Source of the DNA: an uncultured Porphyromonadaceae bacterium
GTDB taxonomy: Bacteria > Bacteroidota > Bacteroidia > Bacteroidales > Muribaculaceae
Direction of reading: 5' to 3'
Assembly (NCBI GenBank): GCA_937901905.1
Contig: CALDIF010000093.1
Coordinates: 1 to 37,197 of the forward strand
DNA length: 37,197 nt
Shown here: positions 7,863-16,163 of the stretch, in pieces
How the letters are laid out: every line of letters starts with the position of its first letter
How positions within the stretch are numbered: the stretch's first letter is position 1
Position numbers and translations under genes: made by a program
Notes under the pieces: generated by a model
Databases searched by the model: none
Told to the model about the DNA's origin: nothing
The model's input: only the letters and a program-made list of their open reading frames with translations

Positions 7863-9554
7863 ATGGACATTGCCGGTTATATTAATCAACTGTGGAACGA
7901 GGCATATTACACCATGTTGTTTGCCGGCGGTCCCGGTGAGATATTGGCGTGGGTCGTTGTACTGCTCACGTTGGGTTGTGTGGCGTTCACGCTTTATATG
8001 CTCGAGCAAAAGGCGGCTGTGTTCTCGTCCTTCCTCGGCAAGCGCGATGAGAACGGCATGCGTCGCATGTGGATGTTCAACATCGAGCCTTATCGTGCCG
8101 TGTTGGCTTTTACGGGAGCCGTGGCGGGCAGTTTCCTCGCCTCGGTGTTGGCAATATTGTTGGTGGGCGTTGTGCTCTTCTTGCTGATGTGTTTCGTAAA
8201 GTTTTTGTTCATGGGTCTTATTTGGATTGCCTATCTGTTGGTTATTATAGCACTCTTGGGTATTGGAAGTCGTGAAAGTGAGGGAATTGGCTTCGGTGTG
8301 GTCGCTTTGCTTATAGGTTGTCCTATTATTGCTGCCGAGGATTGGTTGAAAGTGACCGGTGACAATCTCGTTGCATGGGGCTTTGACGCGTTAAAAACAC
8401 TCAATGTATTCGGTTGGGTTTCCGACTTGTTGTCCGGCACATGGCAGTTGCTGTTAATAGTGGTGCTGACACCGATAGTCGTTTTTGCAATCTTCGCTCT
8501 CGCGGTGATGGCGATGGTAGGGCTGGTGAGCGCGATTGAGTGGTGTGTGATGCGTTACTACAACGTCCACCATGTGTGTCCGCGTTGCGGTCACTCCGAC
8601 TTCGATTATGTCGTTGCGGGCAAACCCTTGCCGGTAGCCCTTCACCCGGGGTTATACGGTGTGTTTCATCATGACTTGTCGTCGCTGACCGATAGGAATA
8701 TTGCGGGTAATGAAAGCGTGCCCACGATGTTGCTTAACGGAAAAGGGAAACTGCCGCGCCGGTGTAAAGGTTGTGGCTACAACGTCATGATAGACGGTGA
8801 TGTGACCTTCGGCACCGATGTCCATGTGGGCTTTGTGGGCGGTCCCGGAACAGGCAAGTCATGGCTGATGTACGGGTTGTTATATCGCTTGTTGTCTCGT
8901 ATGGGGGCTCGCGCCCGACAAGTGGACAAAACTCGTGATACCGACATTGACCGCATGCACGACTTGATGACGCGCAAGGCGAGTTTCCAAACCGTTGCCG
9001 AGCAGTACACTCATGCCGTGCAGGTGATGATTAACCGTGAACAGGCACCCGTGCCATGGCACACCTATTGGTGGGACGTGGCAGGCGAAAACTTCGACCG
9101 ACCCTTACAGCCCACCGAGATGGACTTTTATCGCCATGTGTCGTCAATCGTTATGGTGGTCGACCCCTTGCTGACTAAGAACGGTCCGTCGATTTCGCCG
9201 CGTTATCGTGCGTGGCTCGTCAGACACGGTCACCGCCCCATGTACAGCCTTGATGACACCCTGGGGCACTTGGCAAGTATCATCGAGCGTGCCGGGCGTT
9301 CGATGAGCGAAGTGCGGGTCACGATAGTGTTTACTAAAGCAGATGCCGGTTATTTGGGTCGGGATTATGCTCATGTCACCGAGCGGGCAATGCGCGACTT
9401 CCTCGTCAAAGAGATGGACCTGAACAACTTTGTCGCCAATCTTGACATAAGGTGTGCCGCAGTGAAATTCGCTGCCGTGAGTGTCACCGACGGTGATGCG
9501 ACCGACGATGACAACCTGCTCGACAGTATACTCGACGAGTTTGACATCAAGTGA
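7863..9554 (+). CDS. Membrane-anchored zinc-ribbon GTPase (first paralogue)
   Basis: This 563-residue protein has a short presumed outside N-terminus, a first membrane helix at ~27-47, and about four more hydrophobic segments up to residue ~228. A cytosolic part follows. It has a split zinc ribbon (C239, C242, then C301, C304), G1 GGPGTGKS at 326-333, G3 WWDVAGENF near base 9070, G4-like TKAD near 9340, and FAAVS near the end. A basic cytosolic loop after the first helix carries RRMWMFN at ~67-73, which recurs in the next gene. An in-frame GTG lies two codons upstream of the chosen ATG. The protein starts 19 bases after the GAP1-like gene and is probably the membrane arm of the system. I cannot name its partner or output. 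Confidence 0.7.
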   Translation: MDIAGYINQLWNEAYYTMLFAGGPGEILAWVVVLLTLGCVAFTLYMLEQKAAVFSSFLGKRDENGMRRMWMFNIEPYRAVLAFTGAVAGSFLASVLAILLVGVVLFLLMCFVKFLFMGLIWIAYLLVIIALLGIGSRESEGIGFGVVALLIGCPIIAAEDWLKVTGDNLVAWGFDALKTLNVFGWVSDLLSGTWQLLLIVVLTPIVVFAIFALAVMAMVGLVSAIEWCVMRYYNVHHVCPRCGHSDFDYVVAGKPLPVALHPGLYGVFHHDLSSLTDRNIAGNESVPTMLLNGKGKLPRRCKGCGYNVMIDGDVTFGTDVHVGFVGGPGTGKSWLMYGLLYRLLSRMGARARQVDKTRDTDIDRMHDLMTRKASFQTVAEQYTHAVQVMINREQAPVPWHTYWWDVAGENFDRPLQPTEMDFYRHVSSIVMVVDPLLTKNGPSISPRYRAWLVRHGHRPMYSLDDTLGHLASIIERAGRSMSEVRVTIVFTKADAGYLGRDYAHVTERAMRDFLVKEMDLNNFVANLDIRCAAVKFAAVSVTDGDATDDDNLLDSILDEFDIK

Positions 9555-9590
9555 TGTCACTTGATTAATTTGATTTTGAAAAGTGATGAT

Positions 9591-12110
9591 ATGAAATACT
9601 TGTTGCGTGTGTTTGTCGCCTCTTTATTGGCGATATTGTGCTCTTGTGCCCGGCACCATGTGAACGAGGACGTTTACACACCGCTGCACGCGTCCGATTT
9701 TTTGTTTCCACCGGGCGTGGCGGGCGTGATTGTGGGCACGAGGGACGGCAACACAACGCAATATGTGTTCAATGAGGACTCGTTGTTGACCGATGTTGTC
9801 ACGCGTGATATAGCCGAGCAAGTTGTCCGTAGTTATCACCTGACCTACAAGGGTAAGAGATTGCGCCAAGTCGAAGATAACAACGGTGAGCGTTTCGATG
9901 CTGTGTATGAGGATTCCGACGAGTATAGCGACAGCACGTCTGCCGATTTTGCCGTGCCTGTTCGTCTCATCGAAATCAAGGGAAAACATCGTCTCAGACG
10001 ATACTGTTACAACTCCGAGCGGGGTTTGCAAGTTGATACCGTCAAGACCTACGACATCGTTGATGGTACTATCCGGAAAGAACCGATACATCGCGTTGAT
10101 TTCGCCTATGCTCGTTCCGACCGACACTTAACCGGCAAGTGGGAACGGAATTTCGAGTCTAATACGGTGGATTTTACCGCCTATGCCGCCGACGGCTTTA
10201 CACCAAATCAACGCTTGCACTACAAGAATGGTGTGATACAGGGAAAGAAGTCGGGAAATAAGGTATATCATTCGGGCGCGTATACCGACAGTGTGACCGG
10301 TGCGGTTTATTATACCACGCTCACCGAGCGAGTGGGAACCTCACGCAAGGGTAGCATTGCGGACACGTGGACTCGAGCGTTTATCGCCCGTGGTGAGGAC
10401 TTTCCTCAATCTATTTCCACGGTGACAATGCCGGCGAGTGTGGCATCGGTTTTGGACTCGCCCGAGACGATGGGTGTGGCTATCGCTTTCATCGTTATTT
10501 TCGTTGGTTTGACCTGGTTGTTAATTCGTTTCGCCAATCGTCGCCGGGGAGTGCTGCGTCACTTTGGCGGTCCGTGGGTGCCTTACGGCATGATGAGGCG
10601 CATGTGGATGTTTAATTGGCAACCCTACGTCAAGATGTTGGCAATAACGGGCATTATATTCGTGTCGTTCACGTTCACGGTGGCACTGTTTCAGTTAATA
10701 GGTTACGGCATTGCAGGACTCATCTGGTTGGCGCGAACGGCAGCCATCGTGATTTTGTTCCCGGCAGGATTGATGGTGTCGGGCTGGATGGTAGCGGCTT
10801 TGTTATACCTGTTCAGCGAGACTGTGCGCGGTTGGGTGCACAAGTACTTGTTGCTGTTGCTCAAACTCAGCCCGTTAATCGTGTTGGCAGGTTTGTTGAT
10901 GGTGTACGAGGACGAGGTGCGGGAGTACGGCGACACGGCTGCGCAATGGTGCACCACGGTGTTGTCGGGCATGACATTGCAAGGCATTGTGTCTAACTGG
11001 CGCATCGTACTTGCTGTGCTGACCCTGCCTGTCGTGGCATTCCTTGCCATTGCCGCAAGCACGATGCTGTTCACCGGACTGCTATGTGCCCTCGAGTGGA
11101 TAGTGATGAAAATATATCGTGTTCATGTGCGTTGCCCTCACTGTAACAGCGACCGATTTGACTACATCGTGCACGGCAGACGCTATCCCGTGGGGTTGCA
11201 CCCGGGCTTGTACGGCGTGTTCACCCACTCGTTTGAGGGTATTAAGGTGCCCACGATGTTACTCAACGGTAAAGGTCGCTTGACACGCCGATGCTCAGCC
11301 TGCGGTCACGACACCACGTTGAGCAACGACCGTAATGTCGTCGGTACCGACGTGCACATCGGGGTCGCAGGCAATCCCGCAACGGGTAAGTCGTGGCTTA
11401 TCTACGAGGGCTTGTATCAACTCATCGCGAGCCACAACAACACTATGCGCGAGCACAACAAGGGTAAGGGATTGACGATAGACACGGCGCATCGCATGAT
11501 AGAAGAGGGAAGAGACTTCCAAACGAATGCCGAACGCTACACGCGAGCCGTGCAAGTCATGATTGACCGCAAGAACCAACCGATGCCGTGGCACACCCAC
11601 TGGTGGGACGTCGCCGGTGAGAACTTCGATTCGTCGTCAAGCCCGACAGAGTTGTCGTTCTATCGTCAAGTGAGATGCATCGCATTACTCATTGACCCCA
11701 TGTTGACAGTACCCGGACACGGCGCGAGCGACCGTTATCGCTCGTGGATGGAAAGGCAGAGGGGGTATAGACCGCGATATGATATCAACGACACCGTGTC
11801 TCACCTGCAGCGCATCATCGAGCAGAGTGGCGGCTCGACCGACAATATCCATGTCGTGGTGGTGCTCGCCAAGGCGGACTTGGGCTACTTGCAGGGAGTG
11901 GCGGGCATCGGCGACTACGCTAACGCCAATTCACCGGCAATAGCACGTTTCATAGAAGATGATATGGGACTGAGCAATGTGATGCTCTACTTGAAAAACC
12001 GGTATCGCAGTGTGGAATGTGCCGCCGTGAGCGTGACCGCCCCCCGCAAAGCGTCGTTGAAACGATTGTTCGCGGTGTTACTCTCGAGGGTTGGTATCAA
12101 AGTGGACTGA
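9591..12110 (+). CDS. Lipoprotein-signal membrane GTPase (second paralogue)
   Basis: This 839-residue protein starts with a hydrophobic signal ending in LAILCSC, a plausible lipobox with Cys19 as the lipidated residue. Residues ~20-290 form an exported, mainly beta domain with repeated YxxxG-like strands (for example KNGVIQGKKSGN). After a membrane helix at ~295-313 the protein follows the same plan as its upstream neighbour: RRMWMFN, several more membrane helices, a split zinc ribbon (C515, C518, C568, C571), then a GTPase domain with G1 GNPATGKS at ~594-601, G3 WWDVAGENFD, G4-like AKAD and CAAVSV. A TTG ten codons upstream is possible, but the ATG gives a proper signal peptide. It is the last gene of the operon, as pyrE converges from the other strand 34 bases later. 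The topology would let an outside domain signal to an inside GTPase, which is inference. Confidence 0.7.
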   Translation: MKYLLRVFVASLLAILCSCARHHVNEDVYTPLHASDFLFPPGVAGVIVGTRDGNTTQYVFNEDSLLTDVVTRDIAEQVVRSYHLTYKGKRLRQVEDNNGERFDAVYEDSDEYSDSTSADFAVPVRLIEIKGKHRLRRYCYNSERGLQVDTVKTYDIVDGTIRKEPIHRVDFAYARSDRHLTGKWERNFESNTVDFTAYAADGFTPNQRLHYKNGVIQGKKSGNKVYHSGAYTDSVTGAVYYTTLTERVGTSRKGSIADTWTRAFIARGEDFPQSISTVTMPASVASVLDSPETMGVAIAFIVIFVGLTWLLIRFANRRRGVLRHFGGPWVPYGMMRRMWMFNWQPYVKMLAITGIIFVSFTFTVALFQLIGYGIAGLIWLARTAAIVILFPAGLMVSGWMVAALLYLFSETVRGWVHKYLLLLLKLSPLIVLAGLLMVYEDEVREYGDTAAQWCTTVLSGMTLQGIVSNWRIVLAVLTLPVVAFLAIAASTMLFTGLLCALEWIVMKIYRVHVRCPHCNSDRFDYIVHGRRYPVGLHPGLYGVFTHSFEGIKVPTMLLNGKGRLTRRCSACGHDTTLSNDRNVVGTDVHIGVAGNPATGKSWLIYEGLYQLIASHNNTMREHNKGKGLTIDTAHRMIEEGRDFQTNAERYTRAVQVMIDRKNQPMPWHTHWWDVAGENFDSSSSPTELSFYRQVRCIALLIDPMLTVPGHGASDRYRSWMERQRGYRPRYDINDTVSHLQRIIEQSGGSTDNIHVVVVLAKADLGYLQGVAGIGDYANANSPAIARFIEDDMGLSNVMLYLKNRYRSVECAAVSVTAPRKASLKRLFAVLLSRVGIKVD

Positions 12111-12144
12111 TATGACACGTGCTCGCGTGTGCTGACACAGGGAT

Positions 12145-12798
12145 TTACACTTCGATGTCCAACCCGCCCGGAATCCAATCTTGGGGAGCAGCGTGCCACT
12201 TATCTAACTCCGGCTTGTCGGCAATGCCGATGAGCCCGGCGGAGAGTGCAGCCTTGAGCATCGCGTTATAACCGGTGATAGGCACGAATGGAGTCTTTGC
12301 CCTGCGCAAGGCGCGCTTGGCTGTAGAAAACTCATAGTCAAATAGGGCGACAACACCGCTCACGGTCGCTCCGGCTTCAAGAATCGCCTCGCATGCACTC
12401 AAACAAGCCTTGCCGGTGATGAGCAAGTCCTCGATAACAGCCACACGGGCATCGGGGGTGATGTTGCCCTCGATGCGGTTCTCAAGACCGTGATCTTTGG
12501 GCGTCTCGCGCACGTACACATAGGGCAATCCCAACGCATCGGCAACTATGGCACCCATAGCGATGGCTCCGGTTGCAACACCGGCAATGACATCAATGTC
12601 ACCGAAAGTGCCCGTAATTGCTCTCGCCATTTCCAACTTGATGATGTTGCGCACCGCCGGTGATGACAAGGCTTGACGGTTGTCGCTATAGATAGGCGAT
12701 GACCAACCGTTGCCCCACACGAACGGACTGTCGGGTTGTATCTTGAAGGCTCCGATTTTGAGTAATTTATCGGCTATGTACAGGGCTGTATCTTGCAT
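12145..12798 (-). CDS. pyrE: Orotate phosphoribosyltransferase
   Basis: The enzyme joins orotate to PRPP to make orotidine 5'-phosphate in pyrimidine synthesis, in the cytosol. The 217-residue product has the PRPP-binding motif VAVIEDLLITGKA, the catalytic-loop segment ETPKDHGLEN, and the family stretches WSSPIYSDNR and AGVATGAI. Length matches bacterial PyrE (about 210-215). The ATG at 12796-12798 is preferred over an upstream in-frame codon because it starts at the usual N-terminus (MQDTALYIADKLLKI). The gene is divergent from pnp, with separate promoter boxes in the 112-base spacer, and convergent with the GTPase operon. Nothing is missing; it reads as an ordinary intact enzyme. Confidence 0.95.
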   Translation of the reverse strand: MQDTALYIADKLLKIGAFKIQPDSPFVWGNGWSSPIYSDNRQALSSPAVRNIIKLEMARAITGTFGDIDVIAGVATGAIAMGAIVADALGLPYVYVRETPKDHGLENRIEGNITPDARVAVIEDLLITGKACLSACEAILEAGATVSGVVALFDYEFSTAKRALRRAKTPFVPITGYNAMLKAALSAGLIGIADKPELDKWHAAPQDWIPGGLDIEV

Positions 12799-12828
12799 TG
12801 TAACACCGTCTGTAAGGTTGAACTTGCA

Positions 12829-12836
12829 CAAAAGTA
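12829..12836 (-). promoter_or_regulatory. -7 box for pyrE
   Basis: On the minus strand this reads TACTTTTG, a match to the Bacteroidota -7 consensus TAnnTTTG, about 30 bases before the pyrE start. A TTTTG lies upstream but only 11 bases away, too close for the usual 19-21 base spacing, so the -33 element is uncertain. Confidence 0.45.
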
Positions 12837-12868
12837 ATAAAATAATTCAAAATGTGGAAAAATTTTGC

Positions 12869-12876
12869 TACCTTTG
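12869..12876 (+). promoter_or_regulatory. -7 box for pnp
   Basis: TACCTTTG matches the Bacteroidota -7 consensus and lies 34 bases before the pnp start. No clear TTTG -33 element is seen at the usual spacing. Confidence 0.5.
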
Positions 12877-12910
12877 CCCGATTTTTCACAGTTATATAAA
12901 AATAATTTAA

Positions 12911-15217
12911 ATGTTGACACCTATCAAGAAAGCCATCACCCTGCCCGACGGTCGTGTTATCACCCTCGAGACAGGTAAACTTGCCAAGCAAGCCGATGGA
13001 GCGGTTGAACTGCGCCTGAACAACACGATGATTTTGGCGACAGTATGCTCGGCGCGTGAAGCCGAGGAAGGGGCCGATTTCATGCCCCTGCAAGTTGAAT
13101 ACAAGGAGAAGTACAGTGCCTTCGGTCGCTATCCCGGCGGTTTCACCAAGCGCGAGGGGCGTGCAAGTGATAACGAAGTGCTCACCGCGCGACTTGTAGA
13201 TCGCGTCCTGCGTCCCTTGTTCCCGAGTAATTACCATGCCAACACGATTGTGCACATTGTCTTGTTCTCAACCGACGGCGTGGATTGTCCCGACGCATTG
13301 GCGGGTTTGGCGGCTTCGACCGCTATCGCCGTTAGCGACATTCCCTTTGAAGAACCTATATCCGAGGTGCGCGTGGCTCGCATCAACGGTGAGTTTGTTA
13401 TCAACCCCACTTTTGACCAGATTGAACAGGCTGACATTGAATTGATGGTAGGTGCGACTTACGACAACATCATGATGGTCGAGGGCGAGATGAACGAGGT
13501 TAGCGAGGACGAACTTATCGCCGCGCTCAAGGCCGCTCACGAGGCTATCAAGCCGATGTGCTTGCTGCAAAAGGAACTTGCCGCCGAGTTGGGCGTTGTC
13601 AAGCGTGAATATAACCACGAGACTAATGATGAGGAACTGCATGAGCGCCTCATCGCCGAGTGTTATCCCAAGTGCTACGCTGTCGCTAAGGCGGGTTGCG
13701 CCGACAAACACTGGCGTAACGAGCAGTTCGACAAGGCATTCGAGGAATTCCTCGAGACTGTTCCCGAGGATGAGCGTGAGGCTCTCACACCGATGTTGGC
13801 ACGCTACTTCCACGACGTTCAACGTGATGCCGTCCGCCGTTGTATTCTTGACGAACACATCCGTCTTGACGGTCGTCGTACCGATGAAATACGCCCCATT
13901 TGGTGTGAAACCGACTACCTGCCTTATCCTCACGGCAGTGCCGTGTTTACTCGCGGTGAGACCCAGGCTCTCGCCACTGTCACCCTCGGTACCAAGGACG
14001 ACGAGAAACTCGTTGACGACGTTATCAAGCGTTACGACGAGCGTTTCTTGCTGCACTATAACTTCCCGGGCTTCGCTACCGGCGAGGCAAAGGCCCCGCG
14101 TGGTGTGAGCCGTCGTGAAATCGGTCATGGCAACCTTGCCCATCGTGCCCTCAAACGCATGTTCCCCGATGATTTCCCCTACACATGCCGTGTGGTGAGT
14201 GACATTCTCGAGAGCAACGGCTCGTCGAGTATGGCAACTGTTTGTGCCGGGACACTCGCCCTGCTCGATGCGGGCGTGAAACTCAAGAAACCTGTTGCGG
14301 GTATCGCCATGGGTTTGATTACCGACACCGGTAACGTCAAGCACGCCGTGCTCAGCGACATTCTCGGCGATGAGGATCACCTGGGTGACATGGACTTCAA
14401 GGTGACAGGTACTGTCGACGGTATCACTGCAACCCAGATGGACATCAAGTGCGACGGTCTGCCCTACGAAATTCTCGAGCAAGCGTTGCAGCAAGCCAAG
14501 CAGGCACGTCTGCACATTCTCAATATTATCAATGAGACAATTCCCGCTCCGCGCGAGGATTACAAGCCTCACGTGCCACGCATCGTCGAGATGAGTGTTG
14601 ACAAGGAGTTCATCGGCGCCATCATCGGTAAGGGTGGCGAGGTGATACAAAAGATGCAGGAGGAAACCGGCTGCACTATCTCAATAGATGAGATTGACGG
14701 TCGCGGTGAGATACAAATCGCTTGTGCCAACAAGGAGGGTATTGAGGCTGCCGTGGCTCGCATCAAGGCTATCATCGCTGTTCCCGAGGAGGGCACGGTA
14801 TATACCGGCGAGGTGCGCAGTATCCTCGAGTTCGGTGCCTTTGTCGAGTTTATGCCCGGTCGCGACGGCTTGTTGCACATCAGCGAAATCAGTTGGGATC
14901 GTCTGCCCGATATGGAAGCAAGCGGTCTGCACGAGGGTGACACGGTGACCGTGAAACTCATCGAGATTGACAAGAAGACCGGTAAATACCGCTTGTCGAT
15001 GCGTGCCCTGCAGGAGAAGCCCGAGGGTTACGAGGAGCAGCGCCGTGAGCAACGTCGTCAAGGCGGTAACGCAGGTGGCGAACGTCGCCAGCCTCGCCAG
15101 CAAGGTGGTGCAGCCACTGCTCCGCGTCGCGATGGCAACCGCGCTCCGCGTCGCCGTGACGACCGCAATGATCGAAACCGCAGCAATCGTCGCCGCGATG
15201 ATCGCGATGACGATTGA
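12911..15217 (+). CDS. pnp: Polyribonucleotide nucleotidyltransferase (PNPase)
   Basis: PNPase degrades RNA 3' to 5' using phosphate. The 768-residue product has both RNase PH-like domains: the first contains FGRYPGGFTKREGR, the second starts near LDGRRTDEIRPIWCE and includes ESNGSSSMATVCAGTLALLD and GDEDHLGDMDFKVTGT. A KH domain with GAIIGKGGEVIQKMQEE (around residue 568) and an S1 domain (~630-700, FGAFVEFMPGRDGLLHISEI) follow. The last ~60 residues are a low-complexity Arg/Gly/Asp-rich tail, probably disordered and RNA-binding; it is longer than in the E. coli enzyme. The ATG at 12911 lies just after an AT-rich leader with a -7 box. A strong stem-loop follows the gene, so it may be transcribed alone. 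Confidence 0.96.
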   Translation: MLTPIKKAITLPDGRVITLETGKLAKQADGAVELRLNNTMILATVCSAREAEEGADFMPLQVEYKEKYSAFGRYPGGFTKREGRASDNEVLTARLVDRVLRPLFPSNYHANTIVHIVLFSTDGVDCPDALAGLAASTAIAVSDIPFEEPISEVRVARINGEFVINPTFDQIEQADIELMVGATYDNIMMVEGEMNEVSEDELIAALKAAHEAIKPMCLLQKELAAELGVVKREYNHETNDEELHERLIAECYPKCYAVAKAGCADKHWRNEQFDKAFEEFLETVPEDEREALTPMLARYFHDVQRDAVRRCILDEHIRLDGRRTDEIRPIWCETDYLPYPHGSAVFTRGETQALATVTLGTKDDEKLVDDVIKRYDERFLLHYNFPGFATGEAKAPRGVSRREIGHGNLAHRALKRMFPDDFPYTCRVVSDILESNGSSSMATVCAGTLALLDAGVKLKKPVAGIAMGLITDTGNVKHAVLSDILGDEDHLGDMDFKVTGTVDGITATQMDIKCDGLPYEILEQALQQAKQARLHILNIINETIPAPREDYKPHVPRIVEMSVDKEFIGAIIGKGGEVIQKMQEETGCTISIDEIDGRGEIQIACANKEGIEAAVARIKAIIAVPEEGTVYTGEVRSILEFGAFVEFMPGRDGLLHISEISWDRLPDMEASGLHEGDTVTVKLIEIDKKTGKYRLSMRALQEKPEGYEEQRREQRRQGGNAGGERRQPRQQGGAATAPRRDGNRAPRRRDDRNDRNRSNRRRDDRDDD

Positions 15218-15248
15218 TTGTGTGCCGTTTCAGGCTACTTATATATGG

Positions 15249-15291
15249 CAACGACATTAACGACAGACAATGCTTGTTGTTAATGTCGTTG
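15249..15291 (+). terminator. Stem-loop after pnp
   Basis: A perfect 13-bp inverted repeat (15249-15261 with 15279-15291, CAACGACATTAAC) encloses a 17-base loop that itself can form a 4-bp stem. It lies between pnp and mazG. There is no long T run afterwards, so it could be a terminator or an RNA-processing/stability hairpin. Confidence 0.5.
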
Positions 15292-15334
15292 TTCTCACGT
15301 TAAGTCAGTGTCAACAGGTTAGCAATAAATTATT

Positions 15335-16123
15335 ATGCCAAGTAACAGTCGCGAAACCAAACTCGAAGCATTCGGGCAGTTGCTCGATGTCCTTGATATA
15401 CTGCGTGTACAGTGTCCGTGGGATCGCAAACAAACCGACGAAAGCCTGCGCCCCAACACCATAGAAGAAACTATGGAACTTGCCGAGGCAATCATGGCAG
15501 GCGATTACGACGCGATGCGCAAGGAACTTGGTGACGTGCTCCTGCATGTGTTGTTTTATGCCAAGATTGGCGATGAGAACGGACGTTGGGATATTGCCGA
15601 CGTGTGTGATGCCCTGCGCCGCAAACTCATCTTCCGCCACCCACACATCTTCGGTGACGAGACGGCTTCGACAGCCGAGGAAGTGTTGCAAAAGTGGGAA
15701 GTCATCAAGATGAAGGAAAAGGGCGGCAACAAGACCGTGCTTTCAGGGGTGCCGTCATCGCTGCCCTCGCTCATCAAGGCGGAACGCGTGCAAGAAAAAG
15801 CGTCAAACGTCGGTTTTGATTGGGAAAAACGTGAAGACGTGTGGGACAAGGTGCGCGAGGAGTTCGCCGAGGTTGAGAAAGCGATGCGCGATGGTGTCGC
15901 CGATGACGTGGAAGCGGAATTCGGTGACTTGCTCTTCTCGGTAGTGAATGCCGCTCGCCTCTACGGCGTGCGCGCCGATAATGCACTCGAACGCACCAAT
16001 CGCAAGTTCATCACCCGTTTCAATTACATCGAGGCGCAAGCCACCGCAGCCGGCAAGCATGTTAACGAATTGTCGCTTGACGAGATGGACGCGTTGTGGA
16101 ACGAGGCAAAGCAATGCCTGTGA
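15335..16123 (+). CDS. mazG: Nucleoside triphosphate pyrophosphohydrolase MazG
   Basis: MazG hydrolyses (d)NTPs to monophosphates and pyrophosphate and helps clear abnormal nucleotides. The 262-residue protein has two tandem MazG repeats. The first carries CPWDRKQT, IEETMELAEAI and ELGDVLLHV, supplying the EExxE plus ExxD metal ligands. The second has EEFAEVEKA and EAEFGDLLFSVVNAARL. Length matches E. coli MazG (263). The start is an ATG (MPSNSRETKLEAF) after an AT-rich spacer. topB begins 40 bases downstream on the same strand, so the two are probably co-transcribed up to the terminator at 18301-18372. Confidence 0.94.
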   Translation: MPSNSRETKLEAFGQLLDVLDILRVQCPWDRKQTDESLRPNTIEETMELAEAIMAGDYDAMRKELGDVLLHVLFYAKIGDENGRWDIADVCDALRRKLIFRHPHIFGDETASTAEEVLQKWEVIKMKEKGGNKTVLSGVPSSLPSLIKAERVQEKASNVGFDWEKREDVWDKVREEFAEVEKAMRDGVADDVEAEFGDLLFSVVNAARLYGVRADNALERTNRKFITRFNYIEAQATAAGKHVNELSLDEMDALWNEAKQCL

Positions 16124-16163
16124 CCGTTGTAGCGTGTAGGACACTTTTTAACGAGAGTGAGTT

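Noticed and set aside
12111..12144. Terminator between the GTPase operon and pyrE
   Set aside because: Only a weak 5-bp inverted repeat (ACACG/CGTGT) is present without a T run, too little to call.
13268..14650. 460-codon minus-strand frame opposite pnp
   Set aside because: It lies wholly inside the conserved PNPase gene and its product shows no family resemblance.
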